A stretch of DNA of 64,000 nt from Ornithinimicrobium ciconiae (GTDB lineage Bacteria; Actinomycetota; Actinomycetes; Actinomycetales; Dermatophilaceae), in NCBI RefSeq assembly GCF_007197575.1, contig NZ_CP041616.1:62001-126000 (forward strand). Reading direction: 5' to 3'. The notes below the pieces were generated by a model. The model saw only the letters and a program-made list of their open reading frames with translations, did no database searches and was not told the DNA's origin. Positions 41,159-50,355 of the stretch are shown here, one piece after another (position 1 is the stretch's first letter; each line of letters begins with the position of its first letter). The position numbers were made by a program, and so were the translations under genes.

Positions 41159-42150
41159 GCAAGGGGGTAGTGGGCCCCGAGAGCCGCGAGGACGGCCACC
41201 CGCAGGGCCAGTTCGCGGTCGCGCGGAAAGAGTCGCACGGCAGCGCGCAGCTGCAGTCCGTCGCGGGCGATCCGCAGCCACTCGGCGCGGTCCTGCGGAT
41301 CGTGGTGCGCGCGCATCGCGGTGCCGGCCACGGCCACATGCCACTCCCGGTGGCGGAACTCGTGCAGCGCCGCAGCCACCGCCGTCGGGTCGGCGGGCCC
41401 GTCAGGATGCGCGAGGGCCACTGCTGCGACCCGCTCCCCGATCCGCTGTGACTCGCGCAGGGTCTCCAGGGAGGGGTGTTGGACCGTGGTCAGCGAGCCT
41501 GGTCGCTGCACGTGGTGGAACATCAGGTCCGGGATGAGATAGACCGTGGGCTGTCGAGCCATGAGCTCGGCCGAGCCGGCGAAGTCCGACCTGGTCCGGC
41601 GCGGTGGAAACGGAGACTCACCCAGGACCTCCCGCGCGAACAGCTTGTTCCACAGGTAGCCCCGGATCCGGCCGTCCAGGATCGCGATCCCGATCTCACC
41701 GCCGGTCAGCAGCGTGGGTCCGGTCACCTCACCCAACTGCTCCCGTCGACGCCCCCGGGTGTCGACCAGGTCAGCGCCACAGCCGACGACCGGCGCTCCG
41801 GAGGCGAGGCGCGCGGCATACAACCGGCCGACGATCGCCGGGTCCCACCGGTCGTCCCAGTCGACGAACCAGACCATCTCACCGCGAGCGCGGGTGAGGC
41901 CGTGGTTGCGCGCCGCGGCGACCCCTGCCCGCTCCGGGAGCCGCACCACCTGCACCGGCAGGCCCTGCCAGTCCGTGTCGCGGAGCAGGTCGGCAGTCCC
42001 GTCGCCGGAGGCGTCATCGACCACGACGAGCTCGTCCTCGGCCGAGAGCGTGGCCAGGAGTGCCGCAATCGTGGAGCGCAGTCCCGGGCCGGGGTCGTGC
42101 AGCGGCAGGATGGCGCTGACCCGCGGGGCACCGGGTGGGTCGTCACTCAT
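41095..42150 (-). CDS. Glycosyltransferase, GT2 (GT-A fold)
   Basis: 351 residues. Standard GT2 features: VSAILPLHDPGPGLRSTIAALLA, DDELVVVDDASGDGT-type donor site (ELVVVDDASGDG), GVAAARNHGLTRARGEMVWFVDWDD with the metal-binding DxD (DWDD near residue 98), and an acidic WNKLF acceptor region. The C-terminal 130 residues are helical. ATG 42150 overlaps the upstream GT4 gene by 8 bp; the longer open frame is not used. It is read toward the polymerase gene. Confidence 0.87.
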   Translation of the reverse strand: MSDDPPGAPRVSAILPLHDPGPGLRSTIAALLATLSAEDELVVVDDASGDGTADLLRDTDWQGLPVQVVRLPERAGVAAARNHGLTRARGEMVWFVDWDDRWDPAIVGRLYAARLASGAPVVGCGADLVDTRGRRREQLGEVTGPTLLTGGEIGIAILDGRIRGYLWNKLFAREVLGESPFPPRRTRSDFAGSAELMARQPTVYLIPDLMFHHVQRPGSLTTVQHPSLETLRESQRIGERVAAVALAHPDGPADPTAVAAALHEFRHREWHVAVAGTAMRAHHDPQDRAEWLRIARDGLQLRAAVRLFPRDRELALRVAVLAALGAHYPLAYRAVLRVRPWVRRVTGRGRA

Positions 42151-43255
42151 GCAACACCTCCTCCCAGGCGGCGATCGTCGCACGAGCACTGTAGGCGCGG
42201 CGGCGGAGCGCGTCGGCAGCCCGAAACTCGTCCGCGGCAGCGGCCCCGGGACCGGCATAGCGACGGGCAGCCTCCTCCACCGCCGCGGCCAGGTGTGCCG
42301 GATCAGCCTGCGTGAGCAGCCCGGGGACGGTGTCCGGCACGAGGGTGTTCATCACCGGGGCGTCACAGGCCACCACCGGCAGCCAGTGCTCAGCCGCCTC
42401 GAAGAGGACATAGCCGAAGGTCTCCGACGACGCCGGGTGGACCAGGACATCACTGTCGGCCAGCAACGGCCCGGGGTCGGCCACGTCACCCACCCACTCG
42501 ATCCGGTCGTCGACACCCAACTGCCGGGCCTGGGCCTGCAGCTCCGGCTCCAGGGGTCCCCCACCGACCATTCGGAGGCGCCAGTCCATGGTGAGCAGCG
42601 GCAGGGACCGGATCAGGACATCGAAGTTCTTCACGGCCCTGGCCTGACCAAGGGCCAGGAGCCGGACCGGAGCGGAGCTGTCCGGCGGGTCATCCGCACG
42701 CGCAGCGTGCCGGGTCGCACCCGGGGAGAGCTCCGGCAGGTCGAGCAGGTTGGGCAGGACGACGGTGGCCACGGACCACTGGTCGCACAGGGTGCTGGCC
42801 ACCACGGGGCTGACCGCGACGACCGCGCGGGCACGCCGATAGCTGCGTGCCACCAGCTCGGCCCGGAGCCGGAACCGCCGACCGGTGGCCAGCCTGGTGG
42901 GTGTCAGGGAGTGCTCCCACGCCACCGCGGACCGGAGCGCCCAGGGTGCGGCCAGGAGGAGCTGGGCTCCCGCCCAGACACCGGTGAGCACCAGGATCTC
43001 GCCGCTCGCACCGGCCCGCAGCCGCCGACGTAAGGCTGCGCGGGTGTGCCGCTCCGTCCCGGCATCGAGGCAGGTCACGGTCACCCCGGGCACCGTCACC
43101 GGCCCCGGGTCGTGCAGCACGAGGATCTCCACCTGATGCCGCTCCGCCAGGGCGGAGGCCAGCCGCACCAGGGCGTTCTCCATCCCGCGCCGTGGGGTCA
43201 GCACGGTGGCCAGGAAGGTCACCTGGAGATCGGCGGCTGAGACGCGTGGCGTCAT
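42143..43255 (-). CDS. Glycosyltransferase, GT4
   Basis: 370 residues. The N-terminal VTFLATVLTPRRGMENALVRLASALAERHQVEILVLHDPG is the acceptor-side Rossmann domain; the C-terminal half has RLLALGQARAVKNFDVLIRSL (GR-x-KN type donor site), WRLRMVGGGPL, and HPASSETFGYVLFEAAEHWLPVVA with the E-x7-E pair. ATG 43255 overlaps the flippase gene by 4 bp. Part of the minus-strand half of the exopolysaccharide locus. Confidence 0.88.
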   Translation of the reverse strand: MTPRVSAADLQVTFLATVLTPRRGMENALVRLASALAERHQVEILVLHDPGPVTVPGVTVTCLDAGTERHTRAALRRRLRAGASGEILVLTGVWAGAQLLLAAPWALRSAVAWEHSLTPTRLATGRRFRLRAELVARSYRRARAVVAVSPVVASTLCDQWSVATVVLPNLLDLPELSPGATRHAARADDPPDSSAPVRLLALGQARAVKNFDVLIRSLPLLTMDWRLRMVGGGPLEPELQAQARQLGVDDRIEWVGDVADPGPLLADSDVLVHPASSETFGYVLFEAAEHWLPVVACDAPVMNTLVPDTVPGLLTQADPAHLAAAVEEAARRYAGPGAAAADEFRAADALRRRAYSARATIAAWEEVLHE

Positions 43256-44532
43256 ACGTCCCTCCGTTCCTGGGGGACCGGGTGGCGCACCGAGACCGCG
43301 AGGGCGATCCACAGGGCCATCGCCAGCGCGGCCTCGCAGGCCAGTGTCGACCAGGCGGCGCCCCAGACACCGAAGCGCGGAATCAACCAGAGGTTCAGCC
43401 CCACATTGGTGGCCAGCACGACCAGCTGGATGATGGTGCGCAGCCCCTGGCGGCCCATCCCGGTCAGCACGTCCGCGGGCAGATAGTAGAGGCACCGCAA
43501 CAGCACGACGACGCCCAGCACCCGCAGCAGCGGGACCGACTCGGCATAGGCCTCGCCCAGCAGCGGGACCAGGATCCCGGCCAGGACGATCAACCCCACG
43601 GTCGCCGTCAGGCTGTAGAGCAGCGCCGGGCCGGCGATCGCCCGGACGAAGGGGATCAGCGACGAGTTGCCCTCTCGGGCGTAGCGGAAGAACCGGGGCC
43701 AGGCCGCGCCGAACAGTGCGCGCACGGGCAGCCAGGCAGTGTCGATGAAGCGGTAGGCCGCGCCGTAGACACCGGCCCCGGCCGGACCATCGAGCCGGCC
43801 CAGCATGGCCTTGTCGACATCATTGTGAGCGTTCTGGGTGCCGATCCCCACGCTGAACAGCAGGGCCTCCCGCCAGTGCCCGCGGAAGGGCGCCAGCCCG
43901 AGAACCGGTCGGCCCACCGCCCGCACGGCAAGGGTCAGACAGATGGCCCCGGAGAGCGCCGAGCTGAGCACCAGCGCGAGGACCCACGTGCCCAGTCCGA
44001 CCGGTGAGGGCGTGAGCAGCAGGATGGCCGCCGCCAGCAGGCGAAGCGCAGGCAGCAGCACCTGGCAGAAGGCGGTGACCCTCATCTCCTCGCGGGCCAC
44101 GAAGACGGAGGAGGCGAGGTCGGCAGCGCGCGCGAAGATGAAGTCGGCCAGGACCAGTCCCCAGAGGATCGCCACCCCGGTGCCCTGCGGGATCAGGACC
44201 GGAGACAGCACCAGGAGGAGCGCACCCACGACGACCGCACCGAGGGCGCTGATGGTCAGCCCCGCACCCAGCCAGCGGTGGGTCGTCTCCGGTTCGGTCG
44301 CGCCATACTTGACGATCAGAGCCCCGGAGCCCAGCGCCGAGAAGGGCGCCGCGATCATCACGACCGCGGCGACCGCCGTCAGCCGGCCGAACGACTCCAC
44401 TCCCAGCACCCGCGTCGCAGCCACGAAATAGACCGCGGTGATGGGCACGCGCAGCACCTGCGAGACGAGCAGGCTGCCCACGTTGCGGGCGAACCCGCGA
44501 TCGACCTGTGGGCGGGGCACGTGCGTCATCAT
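43252..44532 (-). CDS. Polysaccharide flippase (Wzx-like, MOP superfamily)
   Basis: 426 residues with about twelve to fourteen membrane segments. VGSLLVSQVLRVPITAVYFVAATRVLGVESFGRLTAVAAVVMIAAPFSALGSGALIVK is the typical start of PF01943 flippases, which move lipid-linked repeat units across the membrane. It leads the minus-strand operon flippase-GT4-GT2, with overlaps of 4 and 8 bp, and is divergent from the tyrosine kinase gene (64 bp between the starts). Confidence 0.87.
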   Translation of the reverse strand: MMTHVPRPQVDRGFARNVGSLLVSQVLRVPITAVYFVAATRVLGVESFGRLTAVAAVVMIAAPFSALGSGALIVKYGATEPETTHRWLGAGLTISALGAVVVGALLLVLSPVLIPQGTGVAILWGLVLADFIFARAADLASSVFVAREEMRVTAFCQVLLPALRLLAAAILLLTPSPVGLGTWVLALVLSSALSGAICLTLAVRAVGRPVLGLAPFRGHWREALLFSVGIGTQNAHNDVDKAMLGRLDGPAGAGVYGAAYRFIDTAWLPVRALFGAAWPRFFRYAREGNSSLIPFVRAIAGPALLYSLTATVGLIVLAGILVPLLGEAYAESVPLLRVLGVVVLLRCLYYLPADVLTGMGRQGLRTIIQLVVLATNVGLNLWLIPRFGVWGAAWSTLACEAALAMALWIALAVSVRHPVPQERRDV

Positions 44533-44596
44533 GCCGGATCGACCCCTCCGGCGACTATGCTGCGCAGATCACACCTGGGAGACCGGGAGGCGGCAC

Positions 44597-46093
44597 GTGG
44601 AACTGCACGACTATCTGCGAGCCCTTCGCCGACGCTGGCGCTGGGTCGCGCTTCTGCTTGTCCTGTGCGTCGGCGGCTCGGTCCTCGCCACCAGCCTGAG
44701 CACCCCCATCTATCGCGCGACGGCGCAGCTGTTCATCTCGACGACGGTGCACGACAACGTGACCGACCTCGCCCAGGGCAACTCGTTCACCCTGCGCCAG
44801 GTGACCACCTATGCCGACATGGTGACCGCGCCCGTCGTGCTGGAGCCGGTCATCGCCGAGCTCGGCCTGGACGAATCCCCCGAGCAGCTGGCATCCCGGG
44901 TCAGCACCGCGGTCCCCAAGGAGACCGTGCTGATCGACATCCATGTCAGCGGCGAGGACCCCGCGGAGAGCGCCGCGATCGCCAACGCCGTGGCCGAGCA
45001 GTTCACCGTCACCGTGGCGGAGCTGGAGCGGACCGGCGAGAGCGGACCGAGCCCGGTGAAGGCCTCAGTGATCCGACCGGCCCGGGAAGCAATCAGCCCG
45101 GTGTCGCCCAATCCACTCCGCAACCTTGCCCTCGGGCTGAGTCTGGGCCTGATGCTCGGGGTCGCGGCGGCTGTGGCCCGCGAAGCGCTCGACACGCGGG
45201 TCACCGGCGCCACCGATGTGCTGCAGGTGACTGACCGACCGGTCATCGGTGGCATCGCCTTCGACCGGGACGCGGCGCGCGTACCGCTGCGGGTCGATGG
45301 GGACAACTACAGTCCACGCGCCGAGGCGTTCCGTGCAGCGCGGACCAACCTGCAGTTCATCAATGCCGCCGAACGTCCCCGCCTGCTGCTGTGCACCTCC
45401 TCCCTGCCGGAAGAGGGAAAGTCCACGACGGTGGCCAACTTGGCCCTCACCCTGGCCGCCTCCGGTGCCACCGTGTGTGCTGTCGAGGCCGACCTGCGCC
45501 GCCCTGGGCTGCTCACCTACCTCAGGATGGAGGGTGGTGCGGGCCTGACCTCGGTGTTGATCGGAGCAGCCACCCTCGACGACATGCTGCAGCCCTACGG
45601 CAAGCACCTGACGGTCCTCGGGGCCGGTCCCATCCCGCCCAACCCCAGCGAGCTGCTCGGATCTCCCGGGATGGCCGCCCTGCTGGACGAGCTGCGCGAG
45701 CGTTTCGAGTATGTGCTGATCGACGCGCCGCCGCTCCTGCCCGTCACCGATGCCGCCGTGCTGTCGAAGATGGTGGACGGCACCATCGTGGTCGTCGGCG
45801 CAGGGGTGGTGCGACGCAACCAGCTCGCGCAGGCCCTGGCCACCCTGGAGGGGGTGGGCGCCCATGTGCTCGGGGTGTTGCTGAACCGGTTGCCGGCGAG
45901 CGGGCTCGACACCTATAGCTACTACCACCAGGAGTATGCGCACCCGGCCGAGAAGCCACCGCCCCCGCGGCGTCACGCGAAGCGCGAGAGGCCGTCCAGC
46001 CGTCGGACCCGCGCCACCCGACCCTCAGACGACGCCGACACACCAACTGTCGGGACCGAGGAGGTCCCTAGCCCTCACCCCGGCAGATCGTGA
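44597..46093 (+). CDS. Polysaccharide co-polymerase/tyrosine autokinase (Wzz-BY-kinase fusion)
   Basis: 498 residues. Residues 1-195 are a Wzz-like domain with membrane helices at about 16-33 and 178-193; 200-430 is the BY-kinase with Walker A SSLPEEGKSTT (268-278), a Walker A' VEADLRRPG and Walker B VLIDAPP. A Tyr cluster YSYYHQEY (near 438-446) in the tail is the autophosphorylation site, followed by a basic Pro-rich end. It controls chain length and export of the polymer. GTG 44597 follows GGGAGG. The 3' end overlaps the convergent cupin gene by 26 bp. Confidence 0.9.
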   Translation: MELHDYLRALRRRWRWVALLLVLCVGGSVLATSLSTPIYRATAQLFISTTVHDNVTDLAQGNSFTLRQVTTYADMVTAPVVLEPVIAELGLDESPEQLASRVSTAVPKETVLIDIHVSGEDPAESAAIANAVAEQFTVTVAELERTGESGPSPVKASVIRPAREAISPVSPNPLRNLALGLSLGLMLGVAAAVAREALDTRVTGATDVLQVTDRPVIGGIAFDRDAARVPLRVDGDNYSPRAEAFRAARTNLQFINAAERPRLLLCTSSLPEEGKSTTVANLALTLAASGATVCAVEADLRRPGLLTYLRMEGGAGLTSVLIGAATLDDMLQPYGKHLTVLGAGPIPPNPSELLGSPGMAALLDELRERFEYVLIDAPPLLPVTDAAVLSKMVDGTIVVVGAGVVRRNQLAQALATLEGVGAHVLGVLLNRLPASGLDTYSYYHQEYAHPAEKPPPPRRHAKRERPSSRRTRATRPSDDADTPTVGTEEVPSPHPGRS

Positions 46094-46451
46094 GCAGACA
46101 CACGGCATCGGTGACAGCGTCCACGTGATGGCGCACCGGGGGGATCGGCAGCAGGCTGCCCTTTGCCAGCCTCCAACGCTCCTCACCGGCGACCAGCACG
46201 ACCTGGCCGCGCAACACCTGGAGCGTGGCGGCCGGTGGCGAGTCGTGCTCGGGTAGTTGGGCTCCGGCCCGGAGGGCGAAGAGCACCGCCTGCTGCAGCG
46301 GACCCTGGATGATCGCCTTGGTGCGCAACCCGTTGGGCCGTTCTGTGGCCTCCTGCAGCAGCTGGTCGGTCAGCAGCGCGAGATCGGCCGGCTGGGCCCG
46401 CTGAGGCTCGGCGAAGTGCAGGCCGGTGATCCGCGGCGGCTCCGGCGTCAC
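46068..46451 (-). CDS. Cupin-domain protein
   Basis: 127 residues. The C-terminal 80 fit a single cupin barrel: ATLQVLRGQVVLVAGEERWRLAKGSLLPIPPVRHHVDAVTDAVCLLTIC (motif 2 H near HHVDA). In place of the usual HxH in motif 1 there is LPEHDSPPAA, with only one His. The start GTG overlaps the bioY stop (GTGA), so it is co-transcribed with bioY; a role in biotin metabolism is only a guess. Confidence 0.7.
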   Translation of the reverse strand: MTPEPPRITGLHFAEPQRAQPADLALLTDQLLQEATERPNGLRTKAIIQGPLQQAVLFALRAGAQLPEHDSPPAATLQVLRGQVVLVAGEERWRLAKGSLLPIPPVRHHVDAVTDAVCLLTICRGEG

Positions 46452-47056
46452 CGCAGGTCGCCACCCTTGGCTTCGTCGAGGCGTCGCACGGACTGCCAGA
46501 TCGCCGGGATCAGGGCCGCGGCGACGAGCGCCTTGACGATGCCGCCCGGGATGAAGGGCACCAGGCCCCACTGCAGGGTCTGCACGAGGTCGGCGCCGGT
46601 GACGACGGCCAACCAGGGAAGTCCGATGAGGAAGACGACTCCAGAACCGGCGAGGAAGGTCACCGCAGCATGCAGGAACTTGCGGTCCCACTGACGCTGG
46701 GCAAGCCAGCCGGTCAGCGCTGCCGCCAGGATGAAGCCGACGATGTAGCCGCCGCTGGAGCCCAGCAGCCAGGCGATGCCGTGCCCGGAGTCGGAGAACC
46801 ACGGGACACCGGCCACCCCGACCAGGGCATAGACCAGCATGGACAACGCGCCACGGCTGGCACCCAGCGTGGAACCGACCAGCAGCACCGCCAGGGTCTG
46901 GCCGGTGATCGGGACCGGCCAGAGCGGGATGGCCACCTGAGCCAGCAGACCGGTCAGTGCCGCACCGCCGACGACGAGCGAGATGTCGGTGACGAGACCG
47001 CGAGGAACGACGTGGTCGGCGAGCGTGGGACGGCCGACAGCGAGCGAGAGGGTCAT
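46448..47056 (-). CDS. bioY: Biotin transporter BioY (ECF substrate-binding component)
   Basis: 202 residues, six membrane helices. The family signature is clear: ALTGLLAQVAIPLWPVPITGQTLAVLLVGSTLGASRG, LVYALVGVAGVPWFSD, GYIVGFILAA and GLVPFIPGGIVKALVAA. BioY can take up biotin alone or with the energy-coupling factor module; no module genes are nearby. ATG 47056. Upstream on the minus strand are CTCCGG/CCGGAG (47100-47125) and the 23-bp repeat array. Confidence 0.92.
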   Translation of the reverse strand: MTLSLAVGRPTLADHVVPRGLVTDISLVVGGAALTGLLAQVAIPLWPVPITGQTLAVLLVGSTLGASRGALSMLVYALVGVAGVPWFSDSGHGIAWLLGSSGGYIVGFILAAALTGWLAQRQWDRKFLHAAVTFLAGSGVVFLIGLPWLAVVTGADLVQTLQWGLVPFIPGGIVKALVAAALIPAIWQSVRRLDEAKGGDLR

Positions 47057-47165
47057 GCGGCCGATGGTAGACCCCCGGGGGCGCACCCTCTTGGTTGTGT
47101 CCTCCGGCAGCCGCACACCGGAGGAGCACCGTGGGCGAAGAGATCGGCTTCGGGCACGCCACCTC

Positions 47166-47310
47166 GGACCTGGGCACCGGGAGTCCCTGGACTTGAGCAC
47201 GGGGAGTCCTCGGACCTGAGCACCGGGAGTCCCTGGACCTGAGCACGGGGAGTCCTCGGACCTGAGCACGGGGAGTCCTCGGACCTGAGCACGGGGAGTC
47301 CTCGGACCTG
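47166..47310 (+). repeat. 23-bp tandem repeat array between bioY and the kinase gene
   Basis: GGAC recurs every 23 bp exactly: 47166, 47189, 47212, 47235, 47258, 47281 and 47304. The unit is GGACCTGAGCACGGGGAGTC plus CTC, with a few substitutions in the first three copies (for example GGGCACCG, TTGAGC, CACCGG). Six full units and one partial. It fills much of the 305-bp gap between the divergent genes. Nothing else stands out there except CCCCCGGGGG (47072-47081). Confidence 0.85.
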
Positions 47311-47361
47311 CGACGATGACCCGATCACGCACTGCCGCGGGGGCAGTGGCACCATCAGAGG

Positions 47362-48168
47362 ATGACTTCCGCTCCGCTCGCCCTGACCATCGCCGGCTCC
47401 GAGGCCACCGGCGGCGCCGGGGCCCAGGCCGATCTGCGCACCTTCCAGGCCCACGACGTCTTCGGCGTGGTCACCCTGACCTGCATCGTCTCCTTCGACC
47501 CCAAGGCTGACTGGGGTCACCGCTTCGTGCCCGTCGAGGCGTCGGTGATCACCGATCAGCTGGAGGCCATCACGGCGGCCTACGACCAGGACCAGCTCTC
47601 GGTGACCAAGATCGGCATGTTGGGCACCCCGACCACGATCGCGACGGTCGCCGAGGCGCTGCAGCGACGGCCGTTCGCCCAGGTCGTGCTCGACCCGGTG
47701 CTGATCTGCAAGGGGCAGGAGCCCGGTGCGGCGCTCGACACGGACACCGCGCTGAAGGCCCAGATCCTCCCGCTGGCCACCTTTGTCACGCCCAACCACT
47801 TTGAGGCCGAGGCCCTCTCCGGGATGCAGATCCGCACGGTCGACGACCTCACCGAGGCAGCGCGCCGCATCCATGAGTTGTCGGGGGCCGCGGTCCTCGC
47901 CAAGGGCGGGGTGCACCTGCCCGGTCCGGATGCGGTGGACGTCTTCGTCGACGCGGACACCACGGAGGTGCTCTCCGCGCCCAAGGTCGGCGACGTTGCC
48001 GTGGCCGGAGCCGGCTGCACCCTGGCTGCTGCGGTCGCCGCGCGCCTGGCGCTGGGAGACTCCCCGCTGGAGGCGGCCCGTGCCGCGAAGGTCTTCGTGA
48101 CCTCCGGCATACACTCGCGTCTGCAGTCCGCCGCGCCCTTTGACGTGGTCCGCCAGCAGACCGTCTGA
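47362..48168 (+). CDS. pdxK: Pyridoxine kinase/hydroxymethylpyrimidine kinase (PdxK/ThiD type)
   Basis: 268 residues of the ribokinase-like ThiD family: [23 protein letters not shown] (substrate loop), [24 protein letters not shown] and [16 protein letters not shown] (anion hole; the catalytic Asp is replaced by Cys as in Bacillus-type PdxK). The DPVLICKG and AGAGC features favour the Bacillus/Staphylococcus pyridoxine kinase subgroup over ThiD proper. It would feed pyridoxal 5'-phosphate, useful to several PLP enzymes here. Divergent from bioY. Confidence 0.82.
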   Translation: MTSAPLALTIAGSEATGGAGAQADLRTFQAHDVFGVVTLTCIVSFDPKADWGHRFVPVEASVITDQLEAITAAYDQDQLSVTKIGMLGTPTTIATVAEALQRRPFAQVVLDPVLICKGQEPGAALDTDTALKAQILPLATFVTPNHFEAEALSGMQIRTVDDLTEAARRIHELSGAAVLAKGGVHLPGPDAVDVFVDADTTEVLSAPKVGDVAVAGAGCTLAAAVAARLALGDSPLEAARAAKVFVTSGIHSRLQSAAPFDVVRQQTV

Positions 48169-48231
48169 GGACCGGCTGCGCTTCCAGGGACAGGACACAG
48201 GAGATCTCGATGACCGCGCACGGCGGGGCCG

Positions 48232-49161
48232 GTGAGCACCCACACCAGCGCTGACGCCCGGGCTGCGGCTCGCAGCGGCGCCCTGATGGCGCTGGCGTCG
48301 ATGTTCTGCGTGCAGCTGGGTGTCGTGGCCGCCTTCTCGGTCTTCGACCAGATCGGCCCGGACGGGGCCGCCTGGCTGCGGCTGTCCTGGGCTGGACTGA
48401 TCTTCCTGGTGCTGGTGCGCCCGCGGCCGAGGCAGCTCGCTCGCCGGGACCTGCTCGCCTGCCTGGCCCTCGGCGTGGTGACGGCCTTCATCACGATCCT
48501 GTTCATGTATGCCGTTGAGCGGATCCCCGTCGGCACGGCGAGTGCGCTGGAGTTTCTGGGCCCCCTCGGAGTGGCTGTCCTGCGCAGCCGCAACCGGCGC
48601 GCCGCGCTCTGGCCCGTGCTGGCGTTGATCGGGGTGCTCATGCTCACCGAGCCGTGGCGCAGCACCGTCGACCCGATCGGTGTCGCCTATGCCCTGGGAG
48701 CGGCGGCATGCTGGGCGATGTACATCCTGCTCACCCAGCGCGTCGGCGACGCGGTGTCCGGCATGCAGGGCCTGGCGATCTCCATGCCGGTTGCCGCCGT
48801 GGTGGCGACCGCGGTGCTCGGTGGCTCAGTTATCCCCGACCTGACCTGGCAGCACGCCCTGATCGGGCTGGGGCTGGCGATCCTGCTGCCGGTCATCCCC
48901 TTCGCGCTGGAGATGATGGCGCTGCGCCGGATGACAACGGCCTCGTTCGGCACGCTGATGGCCCTGGAGCCCGCCATGGCGCTCCTGCTCGGTCTCGTGA
49001 TCCTCAGTCAGCAGCCGGGGGTCCTGCCGGTCATCGGCATCCTCTTTGTCGTGGCGGCCGGCATCGGGGCCGAGCGCACCGGCGCCCGAGACGAGGACCG
49101 CGCCCCGCCGGATCCCGACGGCGAGCACCGGGACACCGATCCGGGGTATGTGGTGCCCTGA
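48232..49161 (+). CDS. EamA/RhtA-like exporter
   Basis: 309 residues with ten membrane helices in two EamA repeats (first about 15-145, second 155-285). [39 protein letters not shown] and the second-half [33 protein letters not shown] are typical of the threonine/homoserine-exporter-like DMT family. The substrate is not predictable. The C-terminus is an acidic tail. GTG start, 63 bp after the kinase gene and likely transcribed with it. Confidence 0.85.
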   Translation: MSTHTSADARAAARSGALMALASMFCVQLGVVAAFSVFDQIGPDGAAWLRLSWAGLIFLVLVRPRPRQLARRDLLACLALGVVTAFITILFMYAVERIPVGTASALEFLGPLGVAVLRSRNRRAALWPVLALIGVLMLTEPWRSTVDPIGVAYALGAAACWAMYILLTQRVGDAVSGMQGLAISMPVAAVVATAVLGGSVIPDLTWQHALIGLGLAILLPVIPFALEMMALRRMTTASFGTLMALEPAMALLLGLVILSQQPGVLPVIGILFVVAAGIGAERTGARDEDRAPPDPDGEHRDTDPGYVVP

Positions 49162-49170
49162 CGCAGCAGC

Positions 49171-50202
49171 TCAGGACCCCTCGCGGGCCTGCTGCCACAG
49201 GTCGATCCCGGCGTCGACGGCATACTGCTCGATCTGCGCGAGCTCCTCGTCGCTGAACTCGAGGTTCTTGACCGCGGCGACGTTCTGCTCCAGCTGCTCC
49301 ACGCTGCTGGCGCCGACCAGCACGGAGGTCATCCGGGCATCCCGCAGCACCCAGGCCAGAGCCATCTGGGCCAGGCTCTGCCCGCGGCCGGCCGCCAGCT
49401 CGTGCAGCGAGCGCACGTGCGCGAGCGACTGCTCGGTGAGCATCTCCGCAGACAGCGACTTGCTCTGGCTGGCTCGGGAGCCCTCCGGGATCCCGTGCAG
49501 ATAGCGGTCGGTCAGCATCCCCTGGGCCAGCGGTGAGAAGGCGATGCACCCGGCGCCGACCTCCTCGAGGGTGTCCAGCAGCTGCTCCTGCTCGATCCAC
49601 CGGTTGAGCATCGAGTAGGACGGCTGGTGGATCAGCAGCGGGGTGCCGAGGTCGGCCAGCAGGCCGGCGGCCTCCCGGGTCGCCGCAGCGGAGTAGGAGG
49701 AGATCCCGACATACAGCGCCTTGCCGGAGCGGACGATCGCGTCCAGCGCGCCCATCGTCTCCTCCAGCGGCGTCGAGAGGTCCGGTCGGTGGTGATAGTA
49801 GATATCGACGTAGTCCAGCCCCATGCGTCGCAGCGACTGGTCGAGGCTGGCGATGAGGTACTTGCGCGAGCCCCCGATCTGACCGTAGGGGCCCGGCCAC
49901 ATGTCCCACCCGGCCTTGCTGGAGATGACCAGTTCATCGCGCAGACCGGCAAACGAGCGCTGCAGGTGACGGCCGAAGTTCTCCTCCGCGGCGCCGTAGG
50001 GCGGGCCGTAGTTGTTGGCCAGGTCAAAGTGGGTGACACCGAGGTCGAACGCCCGGCGCAGCACCTGCTCCTGCCGCTCGAAGGCGACGTCGTCGCCGAA
50101 GTTGTGCCACAGGCCCAGCGAGACCGCTGGCAGGTCCAGGCCGGAGCGTCCGGTGCGGCGGTAGGTCATCGAGTCATAGCGCGAGGGGTCCGGGGCGTGC
50201 AT
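49171..50202 (-). CDS. Aldo-keto reductase (YghZ/GSP69-like)
   Basis: 343 residues. The catalytic tetrad is visible: Asp in HFDLANNYGP, Tyr (YGPPYG), Lys in VISSKAGWDM and His in YYHHRPD. The YRRTGRSGLDLPAVSLGLWHNFGD start and the LDEVGAGCIAFSPLAQGML-like segment match the E. coli YghZ group, which reduces L-glyceraldehyde 3-phosphate and methylglyoxal with NADPH. ATG 50202 is chosen; an upstream extension would run into the 3'-repeat array. Confidence 0.88.
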   Translation of the reverse strand: MHAPDPSRYDSMTYRRTGRSGLDLPAVSLGLWHNFGDDVAFERQEQVLRRAFDLGVTHFDLANNYGPPYGAAEENFGRHLQRSFAGLRDELVISSKAGWDMWPGPYGQIGGSRKYLIASLDQSLRRMGLDYVDIYYHHRPDLSTPLEETMGALDAIVRSGKALYVGISSYSAAATREAAGLLADLGTPLLIHQPSYSMLNRWIEQEQLLDTLEEVGAGCIAFSPLAQGMLTDRYLHGIPEGSRASQSKSLSAEMLTEQSLAHVRSLHELAAGRGQSLAQMALAWVLRDARMTSVLVGASSVEQLEQNVAAVKNLEFSDEELAQIEQYAVDAGIDLWQQAREGS

Positions 50203-50237
50203 GTCCCTATCTTGCCCCTCCAACTCCTGCTGCGTTC

Positions 50238-50354
50238 CGAACCTCCCGAAAATGGTGCGTGGCCGCCCCGACGAAACCCCTCTCAAAAGGTGTTGGGCAC
50301 CGACGAAACCTCTCGGAAAATAGGTGAGGCGCCGACCAAACCTCTCTCACAGTG
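50238..50354 (-). repeat. 3'-end tandem repeat locus B (about four units)
   Basis: Read on the minus strand, four imperfect units of 30-35 bp follow the GH13 stop codon within 5 nt. The best-kept core is GAGAGGTTTCGTCGG (50303-50316 region), with ATTTTCCGAGAGGTTTCGT and TTTGAGAGGGGTTTCGTCGG as variants, and the last ending ATTTTCGGGAGGTTCGG. Same family as 26920-26984 and 54610-54696. The 153-bp gap to the reductase gene holds little else. Confidence 0.7.
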
Positions 50355-50355
50355 G

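Noticed and set aside
47166..47310. CRISPR array
   Set aside because: The 23-bp units abut without unique spacers, and no cas genes are present.
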